NCBI GenBank assembly: GCA_003224515.1
Contig: QHZC01000107.1
Span: 1-16,983, forward strand
Direction: 5' to 3'
Origin: Acidobacteriota bacterium
Lineage (GTDB): Bacteria > Acidobacteriota > Terriglobia > Acidiferrales > UBA7541
DNA length: 16,983 nt
How positions within the stretch are numbered: position 1 is the first letter of the stretch; each line of letters opens with the position of its first letter. Shown one piece after another: positions 8,608 to 16,681 of the stretch. Position numbers and translations under genes: made by a program. The notes under the pieces were generated by a model. It ran no database searches. It was not told where the DNA came from and was given only the letters and a program-made list of their open reading frames with translations.

Positions 8608-8620
8608 CGCTCATCAAGCC

Positions 8621-10033
8621 ATGAGCTTCTTCCCCTATCGCGCCTTGGCGGAAATCAGCCAGGAAATTCGATCCAAGAGAGTCTCTCCCGTCGAAATCGT
8701 CGAACTCCATCTTAAACGCATCGAGAGGCTGGAGCCGAAGCTGAATGCGTTTGTCCATCTGGACGCCGAGGGAGCCCGCAAGAAGGCTCGCGCGTCGGAA
8801 AGTTCTGTTTTGCGCGGCGATCGACTCGAACCTCTCCATGTTGTACCGCTCACTATTAAGAGCTGCATCGACGTTTCTGGCTGGCCCTGCCCTGCCGGTT
8901 CTCTGCTGCGCAAAGATTACGTTCCAAAGGAAGACGCTCCGCTTGTTTCAAGATTAAAAGCAGCAGGCGCCATCCTCGTCGGGAATACGAACACTCCAGA
9001 ATTCTTAATGGCCTACGAAACCGACAACCTGCTCACTGGAAAAACAAGCAACCCGTGGGATTTGACATGCTCCGCAGGCGGCTCGAGCGGCGGTGAAGCG
9101 GCCGCGATTGCCTCCAGCTGTTCGGCGGGCGGCGTCGGCAGCGATGGCGGCGGCTCGATTCGCGTGCCCGCGCATTTTTGTGGAATCTGCGGATTGAAGC
9201 CCACGCCCGGCCGCATTCCTGCTACGGGACATTTTCCGCCGGGCGCCGGCGCCTTTTCCTGGATTGGCGTCGCCGGCCCCATGGCCCGCTCCATCGCGGA
9301 TGTGCGTTCGCTGTTCGAAGTGATGGCCGGACCGGACGCAGGCGATGCGCTCTCCGCGCCGGTTCCGTTGCGCGCGTACCGAGAGGGTGAGGTGCGCGGC
9401 ATGCGCATCGGAATTCTGGAGAGCGACGCGCTCGGTGTCGCGACTGCGGAGACGCGCGCGGCCGTCGAGCGGGCCGCAAAATTACTCGGCGAGCGAGGCT
9501 TCACCGTTGAGCCTTTCCGGCTTGATGGACTCGATCGCGCGATCGATCTGTGGTGGTTTTTCTTTGGCCCGGTGATCGGCAATTTGTTCAGCGATAGCAT
9601 TGCCGGCCGTAAAGATCAAATCAGCCCGTTGTTTCGCGAGTATCTCGCTTGCGCAACCTCTGGAAATCAAATTACTCTCAAGCAATTCACGAAGGCTTGC
9701 GAGGATCGGGACCTTCTCCGGGCTGAAATCCTGCGCCAAATGCGGGACACGCCGGTTCTGCTTTCCCCGGTTTCCACAAGTCCGGCGTTTCGCCACGGCC
9801 AGGGAAACTATCTCCCCGGCACGGGATATCGCGACACCATGCGGTTTTCGCAGTGGCTGAACTTGAGCGGCTTTCCCGGCGCGTCCGTTCCCGCCGGCGT
9901 TTCGAAGGAAGGACTGCCCATCGGCGTGCAAGTGATTGGTCGGCCGTTTGAAGATGAGTCAGTGCTTGCGGTCGCAGAAGCCATCGAGCAGGCGCGCGGA
10001 CCCTGGCAAGCACCGCCCTCTGATTTTTCGTGA
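8621..10033 (+). CDS. Amidase-signature family hydrolase
   Basis: Amidase-signature enzymes hydrolyse carboxamides or related C-N bonds through a Ser-cisSer-Lys triad. All three residues are present: Lys80 in PLTIKSCID, cis-Ser155 in GGSSGGE, and nucleophile Ser179 in GSDGGGSIRVP. The spacing of 24 residues between the two serines is that of fatty-acid amide hydrolase, and the following FCGICGLKPT also recalls it. The length of 470 residues is typical. The open frame extends up to ATG 8504, but homology to the family starts at MSFFPYRALAEI, so ATG 8621 was chosen; no start here has a clear ribosome binding site. There is no signal peptide, so it is cytoplasmic. It is not next to gatB or gatC, which argues against a role in tRNA amidation. 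The substrate cannot be told. It converges on the TPR gene with a 12-base gap. Confidence 0.9.
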   Translation: MSFFPYRALAEISQEIRSKRVSPVEIVELHLKRIERLEPKLNAFVHLDAEGARKKARASESSVLRGDRLEPLHVVPLTIKSCIDVSGWPCPAGSLLRKDYVPKEDAPLVSRLKAAGAILVGNTNTPEFLMAYETDNLLTGKTSNPWDLTCSAGGSSGGEAAAIASSCSAGGVGSDGGGSIRVPAHFCGICGLKPTPGRIPATGHFPPGAGAFSWIGVAGPMARSIADVRSLFEVMAGPDAGDALSAPVPLRAYREGEVRGMRIGILESDALGVATAETRAAVERAAKLLGERGFTVEPFRLDGLDRAIDLWWFFFGPVIGNLFSDSIAGRKDQISPLFREYLACATSGNQITLKQFTKACEDRDLLRAEILRQMRDTPVLLSPVSTSPAFRHGQGNYLPGTGYRDTMRFSQWLNLSGFPGASVPAGVSKEGLPIGVQVIGRPFEDESVLAVAEAIEQARGPWQAPPSDFS

Positions 10034-10045
10034 ACAGCTCGCCTC

Positions 10046-11302
10046 TTATTGCGGCTGCTGAGTCAGCTCAGGGTTGGGCACCCGATCGTCCTCTCGCGAC
10101 TCTCGTTCCTTATTCAACTGGCCCTCCATGCCCTTCTGCGCGGCCGCAAACTCCACACGCGCTTCCTCTTGCCGACCCAGCTGCATCAGGATTCGTCCTC
10201 GCAGGAAGTGGCCGCCATAGATATCCGCCGAGAGGCGCAGCGCTGTATCGACCATTCTCAATGCCGGTTGTGGCTTTTTCTGTTTTTGATACAGTTTTGC
10301 CATCCCCAGGTATGCTCCTGCGCTCTTGGCATCCCGATCTAGCGCCTCGTGGAATGCTTTCTCCGCGTCCTCGTCCCTTTGCATACGCGAATAGAGGACG
10401 CCAAGCTGTTCGTAGTTGTCGGCGAGATCTGGTTCCAGTGCGATATCGCGGTGAAATTCGGCTTCGGCTCGCTCGTTTTCACCCAAACGCATATAGGTGA
10501 TACCCAGATTGAAATGCAGATAGGCAAGGTTAGGGTTACCGCCGGCGGCGCGTTCCAGTTCCGCCTTGGCTTCGCCGACTTCGGAGCGGTTCAGAAATGC
10601 TTTTCCCATGATGAGGTGAAATTCCGGCGTTCCTCCGCCTGCCTCGATCATGCGGCTGAGGATTTTTTCGTCGAGCTCTTTTTGGCCGGACTCCACTGCG
10701 GCAATATCGATCAGATAGAGATACAACACGTCATCGGACTTTTGGGGCCACAGAGGTTCGAGCACCGTCACGGCCTCTGCATATTTCTTCGTAAAGACCT
10801 GACAGAGTCCCAGAAGGTAACGCGCTTGTTGCGAGTCCGGTTGGTCGCGTAAGACGGAGGACAGCGGTGCGATCGCGGCGGCATAATTGCCGCGCCGGTA
10901 TTCGACGAGACCGATATTCAGCCGGATTCCAGCCAACTTTGGCTCGAGTTTCTCGGCCTTCTGCAGGAGCGTGATCGCGTGGTCCCAATCCTTGCGGCGC
11001 ATGGCGATCACGCCAAGATTGGAATAGGCCGAGCCCGCACGCGGGTCGGCTTTAAGCACCTGGCGAAAGGCCGCTTCTGCCGCGTCGAGGTCCCCGCTCT
11101 GAAGCGCTGTCTGCCCTTCGGCAAACCAGGCTTGCGGATCCATCCGCTTCTTCGCAATAGCCGGCGACGACGTGGATTGCTGCGCTGCGCCTGCTTCTGT
11201 CGCAAGCCGCGCACGAGCGGGCCTGACGGCAGCCGAGAGGAGACTCATCGCCAGAACTCCTGCCAATGAGTGGCGATTGAAGGATTGTGCGCGCATCAGC
11301 AT
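10046..11302 (-). CDS. Exported tetratricopeptide repeat protein
   Basis: The 418-residue protein has an N-terminal signal peptide (MRAQSFNRHS, then a hydrophobic stretch to about residue 25; a possible cut lies before AQQSTSS). Tandem TPR motifs follow from about 58 to 390, roughly nine helix pairs. Examples are GDLDAAEAAFRQVLKADP, AYSNLGVIAMRRKDWDHAI, YLHFNLGITYMRLGENERAE and NYEQLGVLYSRMQRDEDAE. The C-terminal tail is charged and then Gln/Pro-rich. TPR arrays bind other proteins, and no catalytic domain is present. ATG 11302 and ATG 11296 (codon 3) are both possible, and neither has a strong Shine-Dalgarno sequence. The gene diverges from the receptor with 327 bases between. It resembles the TPR part of the propeller gene upstream in style but has no propeller. 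Confidence 0.9.
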   Translation of the reverse strand: MLMRAQSFNRHSLAGVLAMSLLSAAVRPARARLATEAGAAQQSTSSPAIAKKRMDPQAWFAEGQTALQSGDLDAAEAAFRQVLKADPRAGSAYSNLGVIAMRRKDWDHAITLLQKAEKLEPKLAGIRLNIGLVEYRRGNYAAAIAPLSSVLRDQPDSQQARYLLGLCQVFTKKYAEAVTVLEPLWPQKSDDVLYLYLIDIAAVESGQKELDEKILSRMIEAGGGTPEFHLIMGKAFLNRSEVGEAKAELERAAGGNPNLAYLHFNLGITYMRLGENERAEAEFHRDIALEPDLADNYEQLGVLYSRMQRDEDAEKAFHEALDRDAKSAGAYLGMAKLYQKQKKPQPALRMVDTALRLSADIYGGHFLRGRILMQLGRQEEARVEFAAAQKGMEGQLNKERESREDDRVPNPELTQQPQ

Positions 11303-11427
11303 TTAGTGTCCGGCAGTCCAAACGAGATATCAAGAAGCCTCTGCAGTTTGGTCCCGTAAAACGCCACCTGTTTGATCCGTTTCCGCAGCCGCACCTGCTA
11401 TATCTCACCTGGGGACAAATTTCTCGC

Positions 11428-11456
11428 TTGACACCAACCATTAAATGCACTACTAA
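11428..11456 (+). promoter_or_regulatory. Candidate sigma-70-type promoter of the Oar-like receptor
   Basis: A perfect TTGACA (11428-11433) is followed after 17 bases by TACTAA (11451-11456), a moderate -10 with an AT-rich stretch just downstream. It lies between the divergent TPR and receptor genes and points at the receptor. The predicted transcript starts near 11463. Confidence 0.5.
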
Positions 11457-11629
11457 CTCGTTTTAATAAACAGCTTCGGTGCGTTACCTGCGGTCGTCGA
11501 GTGGTGGAGGCTGTGTCCGATCAGGGAGCTTTCTGCACGGGGTGGCTTCAGGGGTGCCACTTCAACCCTCTGCGCAGGGCCTTGCATTCCACGTCTCCCC
11601 CAATTCGAGCCTTTCTTGGAGGTCTTAAC
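11457..11629 (+). other. Long, GC-rich 5' leader of the receptor with small hairpins
   Basis: If the promoter call is right, about 165 bases are transcribed before the GTG start. GTGGC (11542-11546) can pair with GCCAC (11556-11560), and CCCT (11566-11569) with AGGG (11576-11579). No known riboswitch class was recognised. The open frame through this stretch (from ATG 11501) has no protein-like sequence and is not considered coding. The rest of the intergenic region (11303-11427) shows nothing recognisable. Confidence 0.3.
11618..11622 (+). promoter_or_regulatory. Strong ribosome binding site fixing a GTG start for the receptor
   Basis: GGAGG lies 7 bases before a GTG at 11630-11632. The upstream in-frame ATG (11501) has no ribosome binding site and would add 43 residues before a normal signal peptide. 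The GTG start gives an ordinary signal sequence. Confidence 0.75.
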
Positions 11630-14600
11630 GTGAAGGAACATTCAAACCTTTCCACAAACCGAATGAATAATTTGGGAGCAGCTTGGTTGTGGCTCGGCGT
11701 GCTGGTCGTTGGGCTGGCCCTCCCCCTCGCTTCGCCCGCCCAGGACACCGGTTACATCAGCGGGACTGTGACCGACAAGTCCGGCGCTGCCGTCGTCGGC
11801 GCGGAAGTGGTGATCACGAACACCGCGGGTAGTCTGACGCGCACCACCACCACGAACTCTGACGGTGCCTACGTGGTTCCTGGTTTGGCAGGGGCCACAT
11901 ACAACATCGTGGTAACAGCCAAAGGCTTCCAAAAATACTCAGCTACGAAAGTCGTGTTGGACGTGGCACAGAAAATCCGCGTCGACGTGCTGTTGACCGT
12001 TGGTGTGGTTACGGAAGTAGTCGAGGTAACTGGGGAAAGCGTAGCGCAGGTGGAAACACAATCTTCCGCCCTCACCGCAACCGTGACCGGCAAACAAATC
12101 GATCAGCTCATGTTGAATGGCCGCAATTTCACCCAGCTCGTCACTCTGACTCCTGGAGTCGTCAACCAGACCGGTTCGGATGAAGGCAAGGTCGGCATCT
12201 ATGGCAACGTCGCTTACAGCATGAACGGCGGCCGCACCGGGTACAACAACTGGGAGCTCGATGGTGGTGACAACATGGATAACGGCAGCAATGCCACCCT
12301 CAACGTCTATCCAAATCCAGAGGCTATCGCCGAATTTAAGGTGTTGACTTCGAACTACGGCGCGCAGTACGGCCGCAACGGCTCGGGCACTGTGGAAGTG
12401 GAGACCAAGAGCGGCGGCACCTCCTTCCACGGCAGTGGGTTCGAGTATCTGCGCAATGATTTCTTCAACGCCAAATCCTGGGCAGAAGGAGCGGATCCGA
12501 CCGCCAAGAAGGCATCCTATAAGAAGCACGATTATGGCTACACCATTGGTGGTCCGGTTTTTATCCCCAACCGTTACAATTCGGACAAAAAGAAGACGTT
12601 CTTCTTCTTCTCTGAGGAATGGCGGAAGGAAAGCAATACCTCCTCGGCTCCCTCGTCAGACGTGTCTACCACGCCGAATGTTCCCTCAGATGCCGAGCGA
12701 ACCGGTGACTTCAGCGACCTTTGTCCCGCGATCCCGACCGGACAAACAACCACGACTTTCACGCATACGGCATTTCCGGATTGCCCTGCAACGAACCCTG
12801 GGGCAGCCACGCTCACAACTTTCCCGAACAACAGTGTTACGCCGAGCGGAGTCGGCACCGCACTCCTGGCGCTGATTCCCAAGGCCATTCCCGGCTTTAC
12901 TGTAGGTGGCTTCCCGGCATTCCATCAGACGATCTCGACACCAACCACCTGGCGGGAAGAACTCATTCGTATTGACCACAACCTCACCAACAACTATCGC
13001 CTAACGTTCCGTTACATACATGATTCCTGGCAGACGGTTGTGCCGAGCCCGTTGTGGGGCAACGGAACTACCAATTTCCAAAACGTCACGACAAACTTCG
13101 TGGGTCCAGGGTCAAGCTTCGTGGCTCGCCTGAACGCGAATATTTCGCCGACACTCCTCAATGAATTCGTGGCCAGCTACACCGGCGACCATATTTTTCT
13201 CACCACCGGGGGACCCGTAGCGTTGCCCTCTGGGTTTCCGATGGGCTTCATTTTCGACAATGGTTTCGGCGGAAAACTTCCAGCGATCGACCTAAGTGGC
13301 AACGCGGCCTATGGCGGAGGCTTCGGCCAAGATAGCGGGTATTTCCCGTGGCACAATGCCAATCCCACATACACCTATCGCGACAACATGACTAAGATGT
13401 TCGGCACTCACACCTTCCAATTCGGCGCTTACATCGTGTTCGCGCAGAAGAACGAGGCCAACTCTCCCAACGTACAGGGCATTCTGACTCTTGACACCGG
13501 CGACGCGAATGTCACGACGGGCAACGCCTTCGCCGATCTGCTGCTGGGGAACGTCGCGAGCTACCAGCAATGGACCGCGGAAAAGCAATACTACGACCGG
13601 TACAGAATCGCGGAACCTTACTTCCAGGACGACTGGCGCATCAACAAACGTCTCACCCTAAATCTTGGCTTGCGGGTCAGCTTGTATGGAACTTACCGCG
13701 AGCGCTACCGGCAGGCCTTCAACTTTGACCCTAGCGCTTTCAATCCTGCAAACTCGCCCGCCTTAGATCCCAACGATGGCTCTCTCCAGCAGAACGTCGG
13801 GAATACTGCCAATCCCCTCAACGGCTTCGTCCAGTGCGGAGGAAAGGGAGGAACATTTCCTCTGGTGCCGGGGTCAAATTTCCCCACTGTTAGCGTTGGA
13901 TCTTCCTCCAACGCTGGCTGCCTGAAAGGCCACCTCTTCAATCCAGCACCACGGATCGGATTCGCATTTGATCCCAAGGGAGACGGCAAGATGGCCATCC
14001 GTGGAAGGCAACACCGAATCGCTGGAAGGCTCCCCACCGCTCGTTCTTTCCGCGACGCAGTCCAACGTCGCTGTGGGGCTTAACGGATGCCCCGCTGGGC
14101 CGAATGGCGGCTACGCATGCATCGGTGCGAATGGTGGAGCAATTCCCTTCTTTCCACTTACGGTCGTTTCCATTCCGAACAAGGCCATTTGGCCTTACGT
14201 TCAGCAGTGGAACTTGAACGTCCAGAAAGAACTGCCTTACCACTTTGTGCTGTCGGCCGCCTACGTCGGAAGCAAAGGTACGCACCTGACCCTGCTCAGC
14301 AACGCCAACCAGCTTCTGCCCGTGCCTGCGTCGTCAAACCCTTACACTAAAGGCGAACCGATCGTTACTACGGGAGACCCGAACAACACAGGTCTGCCCG
14401 TTAACACGGTCTGCCCAGACTCAAATCTTGCCAATGGCACTGTAAATGGCAATCCAATCTCTGGACAGGTGGCGCTCAACCTTGCGGTTGCTTGCGGGAC
14501 TGTTACCAGTAATGCTTCGGTCCGTACCGCCTTCCCTGGCTTCAACAACATCAACACTCTTAGGGATGCCGCGAATTCCATCTATCATTCCCTGCAGGTG

Positions 14601-15241
14601 GGAGTGCAACGCAACGTGGGCGATCTGACGTTGAGCCTGGCCTACACCTACAGCCACTCGATAGACGATTCCTCCGACCGCAGCGACACCGCGTTCGTCA
14701 ACGCCTACGACTTTGCCGCCAATCGGGCCAGTTCGAATTTCGACCTACGGCATAACCTTGCCATCAGCTACGTCTACGGCTTTCCGTTTTTCAAGGGCAC
14801 TGGGTTCTCCCATGCGCTCCTGGGCGGTTGGCAGATCTCGGGCATCACCGTCGCCCAGACCGGGACGCCCTTCAGCGTAACGACCAATGGCTTGAACGCT
14901 TTCGGCGACAACGCTGGCGTTGGCAATGGCACAGGTACCGGCTCCCGGCCTGATTTGGTGGGCGATCCACGCTCCGGGTTTTCCGCAAATCAGGATCCAA
15001 GCGAGCGGGGGCCGCTCGCATACAACCCCGCGGCTTTCGCTGTTCCCACGGGCCTCACATTCGGCACTGTCGGGCGCAATACGCTGACATTACCTGGACG
15101 CCTCAACTTCGACTTCGGCCTCTTCAAGAAGTTTCCAATTAATGAGAAAACCGGATTCGACTTCCGATTGGAAAACTTTAACCTCTTCAATCACACCCAG
15201 TTGGCCGCCGCATGCAGCTCGGTCTGCGGTTCTACTTCTAG
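11630..15241 (+). pseudogene. Oar-like TonB-dependent receptor with two frameshifting lesions
   Basis: These outer-membrane barrels import large substrates, often glycans in saprophytes, using TonB energy. The GTG start gives a signal peptide (cut at SPA/QD). A carboxypeptidase-regulatory domain follows (GYISGTVTDKSGAAVVGAEV), then a plug domain (QLMLNGRNFTQLVTLTPG, NNWELDGGDNMDN, NYGAQYGRNGSGTVEVETKSG), then barrel strands. The first frame is intact to MAIRG (13991-14005) and then turns into nonsense ending at 14083. The receptor continues in the +1 frame from GNTESLEG (14007) to FNLFNHTQL (15180-15203). The original frame resumes at RRMQLGLRFYF and TAG 15239-15241, the usual receptor C-terminus with terminal Phe. 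At both junctions residues expected in the family are missing, so these look like deletions rather than single-base errors. Repaired, the protein would exceed 1200 residues. A terminator follows 15 bases after the stop. Real decay and assembly error cannot be told apart from the sequence. Confidence 0.82.
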
Positions 15242-15256
15242 TCAAACAACTGGCTC

Positions 15257-15297
15257 GAAGGGCGGTCCGACCCATCGGACCGCCCTTCTGTTTCTTC
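15257..15297 (+). terminator. Strong intrinsic terminator after the receptor
   Basis: GAAGGGCGGTCCGA (15257-15270) and TCGGACCGCCCTTC (15275-15288) form a perfect 14-bp GC-rich stem with a CCCA loop, followed by a T-rich tail (TGTTTCTT). It stands 15 bases after the TAG at 15241, which supports that TAG as the true receptor end. Confidence 0.92.
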
Positions 15298-15463
15298 AAA
15301 TCATAGCGTGCGCTGTGCGATACGCACGTCGGGGCCTTGTGGGACACAAGTACCAAATAATTGCCACGATCGCGGTCGCGCAATTCTTCAAGAAGTTGGA
15401 AGACCACATTCTTGCGATATTGATTCGCATTGGGGGTGAAGAATCTCTCAAAGGGGCAATTCG
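15298..15463. other. Intergenic region between the two receptor genes, with small dyads
   Basis: No gene was seen. Three short symmetric elements are present: CGTGCG/CGCACG (15307-15312 and 15323-15328), CTTGTG-GGA-CACAAG (15336-15350), and TTCTT-C-AAGAA (15384-15394). GGGG at 15453-15456 is the ribosome binding site of the next gene. No clear -35/-10 pair could be supported. Confidence 0.3.
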
Positions 15464-15712
15464 ATGCGATTTCTTTCCAGGCGTCTTCCTGCATCGATCG
15501 TCGCGATTGTCTTTGGAGCCGCGCCGGCCTGGGCCGGAATCACTGGCAGCATCTCCGGTGTGGTTACCTATCGCAGCGGCATCATCATCGACGCCAGGGT
15601 GACCGCCGCGGAAACGCAAACCGGCATCCGCTCAGAAATCACCACCGATTCGAAAGGTGCCCTTCTTGCTTTTCCAACGTTTCTCTGTTCCCTTTCCTTT
15701 CGAATGGAGTAA
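15464..15712 (+). pseudogene. Truncated N-terminus of a second Oar-like receptor
   Basis: The 82-codon frame starts with an ATG 7 bases after AAGGGG. It encodes a good signal peptide (MRFLSRRLPASIVAIVFG, cut at AWA/GI). The first strands of a carboxypeptidase-regulatory domain follow: GSISGVVTYRSG, then TAAETQTGIRSEITTDSKG. In family members the next strand and at least 700 residues of plug and barrel would follow. Here the sequence turns into an unrelated pyrimidine-rich stretch at about 15657 and stops at TAA 15710-15712, two bases before the next gene. It is best read as the 5' stub of a receptor whose body has been deleted or lost in assembly. A short stand-alone secreted domain is less likely, because the domain itself is incomplete. 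Confidence 0.65.
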
Positions 15713-15713
15713 A

Positions 15714-16613
15714 ATGCGGCCCATGAATCGACGCACATTTATCGGTACTTCCATCGCAGCCGCACTGACGGCCTCACGCTCTTCCTGGGCTGCGGACACC
15801 GCACATTCCATTGACCGCGTCGGCCTCCAGCTCTACACCGTGCGCGAGGCCATAAAGACCGACTTCGAGGGCACCATTGCGAAAGTCGCCGCCGTTGGGT
15901 ACAAGGAAGTCGAATTCGCTGGATACTTCGATCATTCTCCGAAAGACGTCCGCGCCATCCTCGACAAGAATGGCTTGGTCTCGCCTTCCTGCCACGTCGG
16001 TTACGACGTCGTCGAGAAAAAGTGGCCGGAAACCCTCGAAGCCGCGAAAATCGTAGGCCACAGCTACATCATTTGTCCCTGGATTGACGAAAAGCAGCGC
16101 AAAGAAACGGACGGCTGGAAACGCGCCGCTGAATTATTCAATCGCGCCGGCGAACCGAGCAAGAAAGCTGGCATTCAGTTTGGCTATCACAATCATTCAT
16201 TCGAATTCGACCCCGCCGATTCGCTCGGCGGAAAACTCCCTTATGATTTCCTCCTTACTGAAACGGATCCGAAACTCGTCGCCATGGAACTCGATCTCTG
16301 CTGGATCAGCGTCGCCGGCAAGGATCCCCTGGCCTATTTCGAAAAGCATCCCGGCCGTTTCCCGCTTGTGCATGTGAAAGACTGGGTGAAGGATGCGTCT
16401 ACGCCGAGTGCTTACGAGGGAGCGATGGGGCAGTCCGTCAAGTTTGGTGGCCGCATGGCCGACGTCGGCCAGGGTTCCATCGCCTGGAAAAATCTTTTCG
16501 CACACTCCGGCACCGCCGGTATCAAGCACTATTTCGTGGAAAACGACTATCCGAAATCAGCGTTCAACGACATCAAGATCAGCTACGACTATCTTCACAA
16601 CTTGCAGTTTTGA
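15714..16613 (+). CDS. Tat-exported sugar phosphate isomerase/epimerase (TIM barrel)
   Basis: This xylose-isomerase-like TIM-barrel family uses a divalent metal to isomerise, epimerise or eliminate on sugars. Residues 1-26 form a twin-arginine signal (NRRTFIGTS, hydrophobic stretch, cut at SWA/AD), so it acts outside the cytoplasm. The barrel follows: GLQLYTVREAI near 37, VGYKEVEFAGYF near 61-72, FGYHNHSFEF (His159, His161) and MELDLCW (Glu192, Asp194). LVHVKDW (His220, Asp223) and a C-terminal HYFVENDYP (Glu276) come next. These are the usual metal and substrate positions. The length of 299 residues is normal. ATG 15714 was chosen because GGAG (15706-15709) is 4 bases upstream; ATG 15723 is 13 bases from it. 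Some related exported enzymes act on 3-keto-glycosides, and the DUF1080 gene downstream fits that, but the reaction is not proven. Confidence 0.9.
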   Translation: MRPMNRRTFIGTSIAAALTASRSSWAADTAHSIDRVGLQLYTVREAIKTDFEGTIAKVAAVGYKEVEFAGYFDHSPKDVRAILDKNGLVSPSCHVGYDVVEKKWPETLEAAKIVGHSYIICPWIDEKQRKETDGWKRAAELFNRAGEPSKKAGIQFGYHNHSFEFDPADSLGGKLPYDFLLTETDPKLVAMELDLCWISVAGKDPLAYFEKHPGRFPLVHVKDWVKDASTPSAYEGAMGQSVKFGGRMADVGQGSIAWKNLFAHSGTAGIKHYFVENDYPKSAFNDIKISYDYLHNLQF

Positions 16614-16622
16614 TTTCTCTTT

Positions 16623-16650
16623 GTAGGTGCGCAGCATGCTGCGCACTTAC
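16623..16650. repeat. 28-base near-perfect palindrome, REP-like
   Basis: GTGCGCAGCATGCTGCGCAC at 16627-16646 is a perfect 20-base palindrome. Four more flanking bases on each side extend it to 28 bases with one G:T position. It lies between the isomerase/epimerase stop and the ribosome binding site of the DUF1080 gene. In RNA it would form a hairpin with an almost closed loop. No T-run follows, so termination is unlikely. It may be a repetitive extragenic palindrome or an mRNA-stabilising element. Only one copy was noticed in this window. Confidence 0.75.
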
Positions 16651-16681
16651 TTGGCTTGATCTTTCCGAGGAGAAACGCGCC

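Noticed and set aside
8504..8620. 39-codon upstream extension of the amidase, and an upstream extension of the propeller protein to 8503
   Set aside because: Family homology of the amidase starts at 8621, and the signal sequence of the propeller protein starts at 8440. The two extensions would also fill the whole intergenic region that holds the inverted repeat.
9013..9600. 195-codon open frame on the - strand
   Set aside because: It lies entirely within the amidase gene, antisense to its catalytic core, and its Ser/Pro/Arg-rich composition is typical of a shadow.
11501..11629. 43-codon upstream extension of the receptor from ATG 11501
   Set aside because: There is no ribosome binding site, the sequence is not protein-like and has no signal features, and GTG 11630 has GGAGG at 7 bases with a normal signal peptide after it.
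14003..14030. Phase variation or programmed frameshifting at the receptor lesion
   Set aside because: There is no homopolymer, simple repeat or slippery heptamer at the junction, and conserved residues are missing, which a frameshift alone would not explain.
15242..15602. C-terminal extension of the receptor frame through to 15602
   Set aside because: It reads through a perfect terminator hairpin, has no receptor-like sequence, and the true end QLGLRFYF plus TAG is visible in the other frame at 15241.
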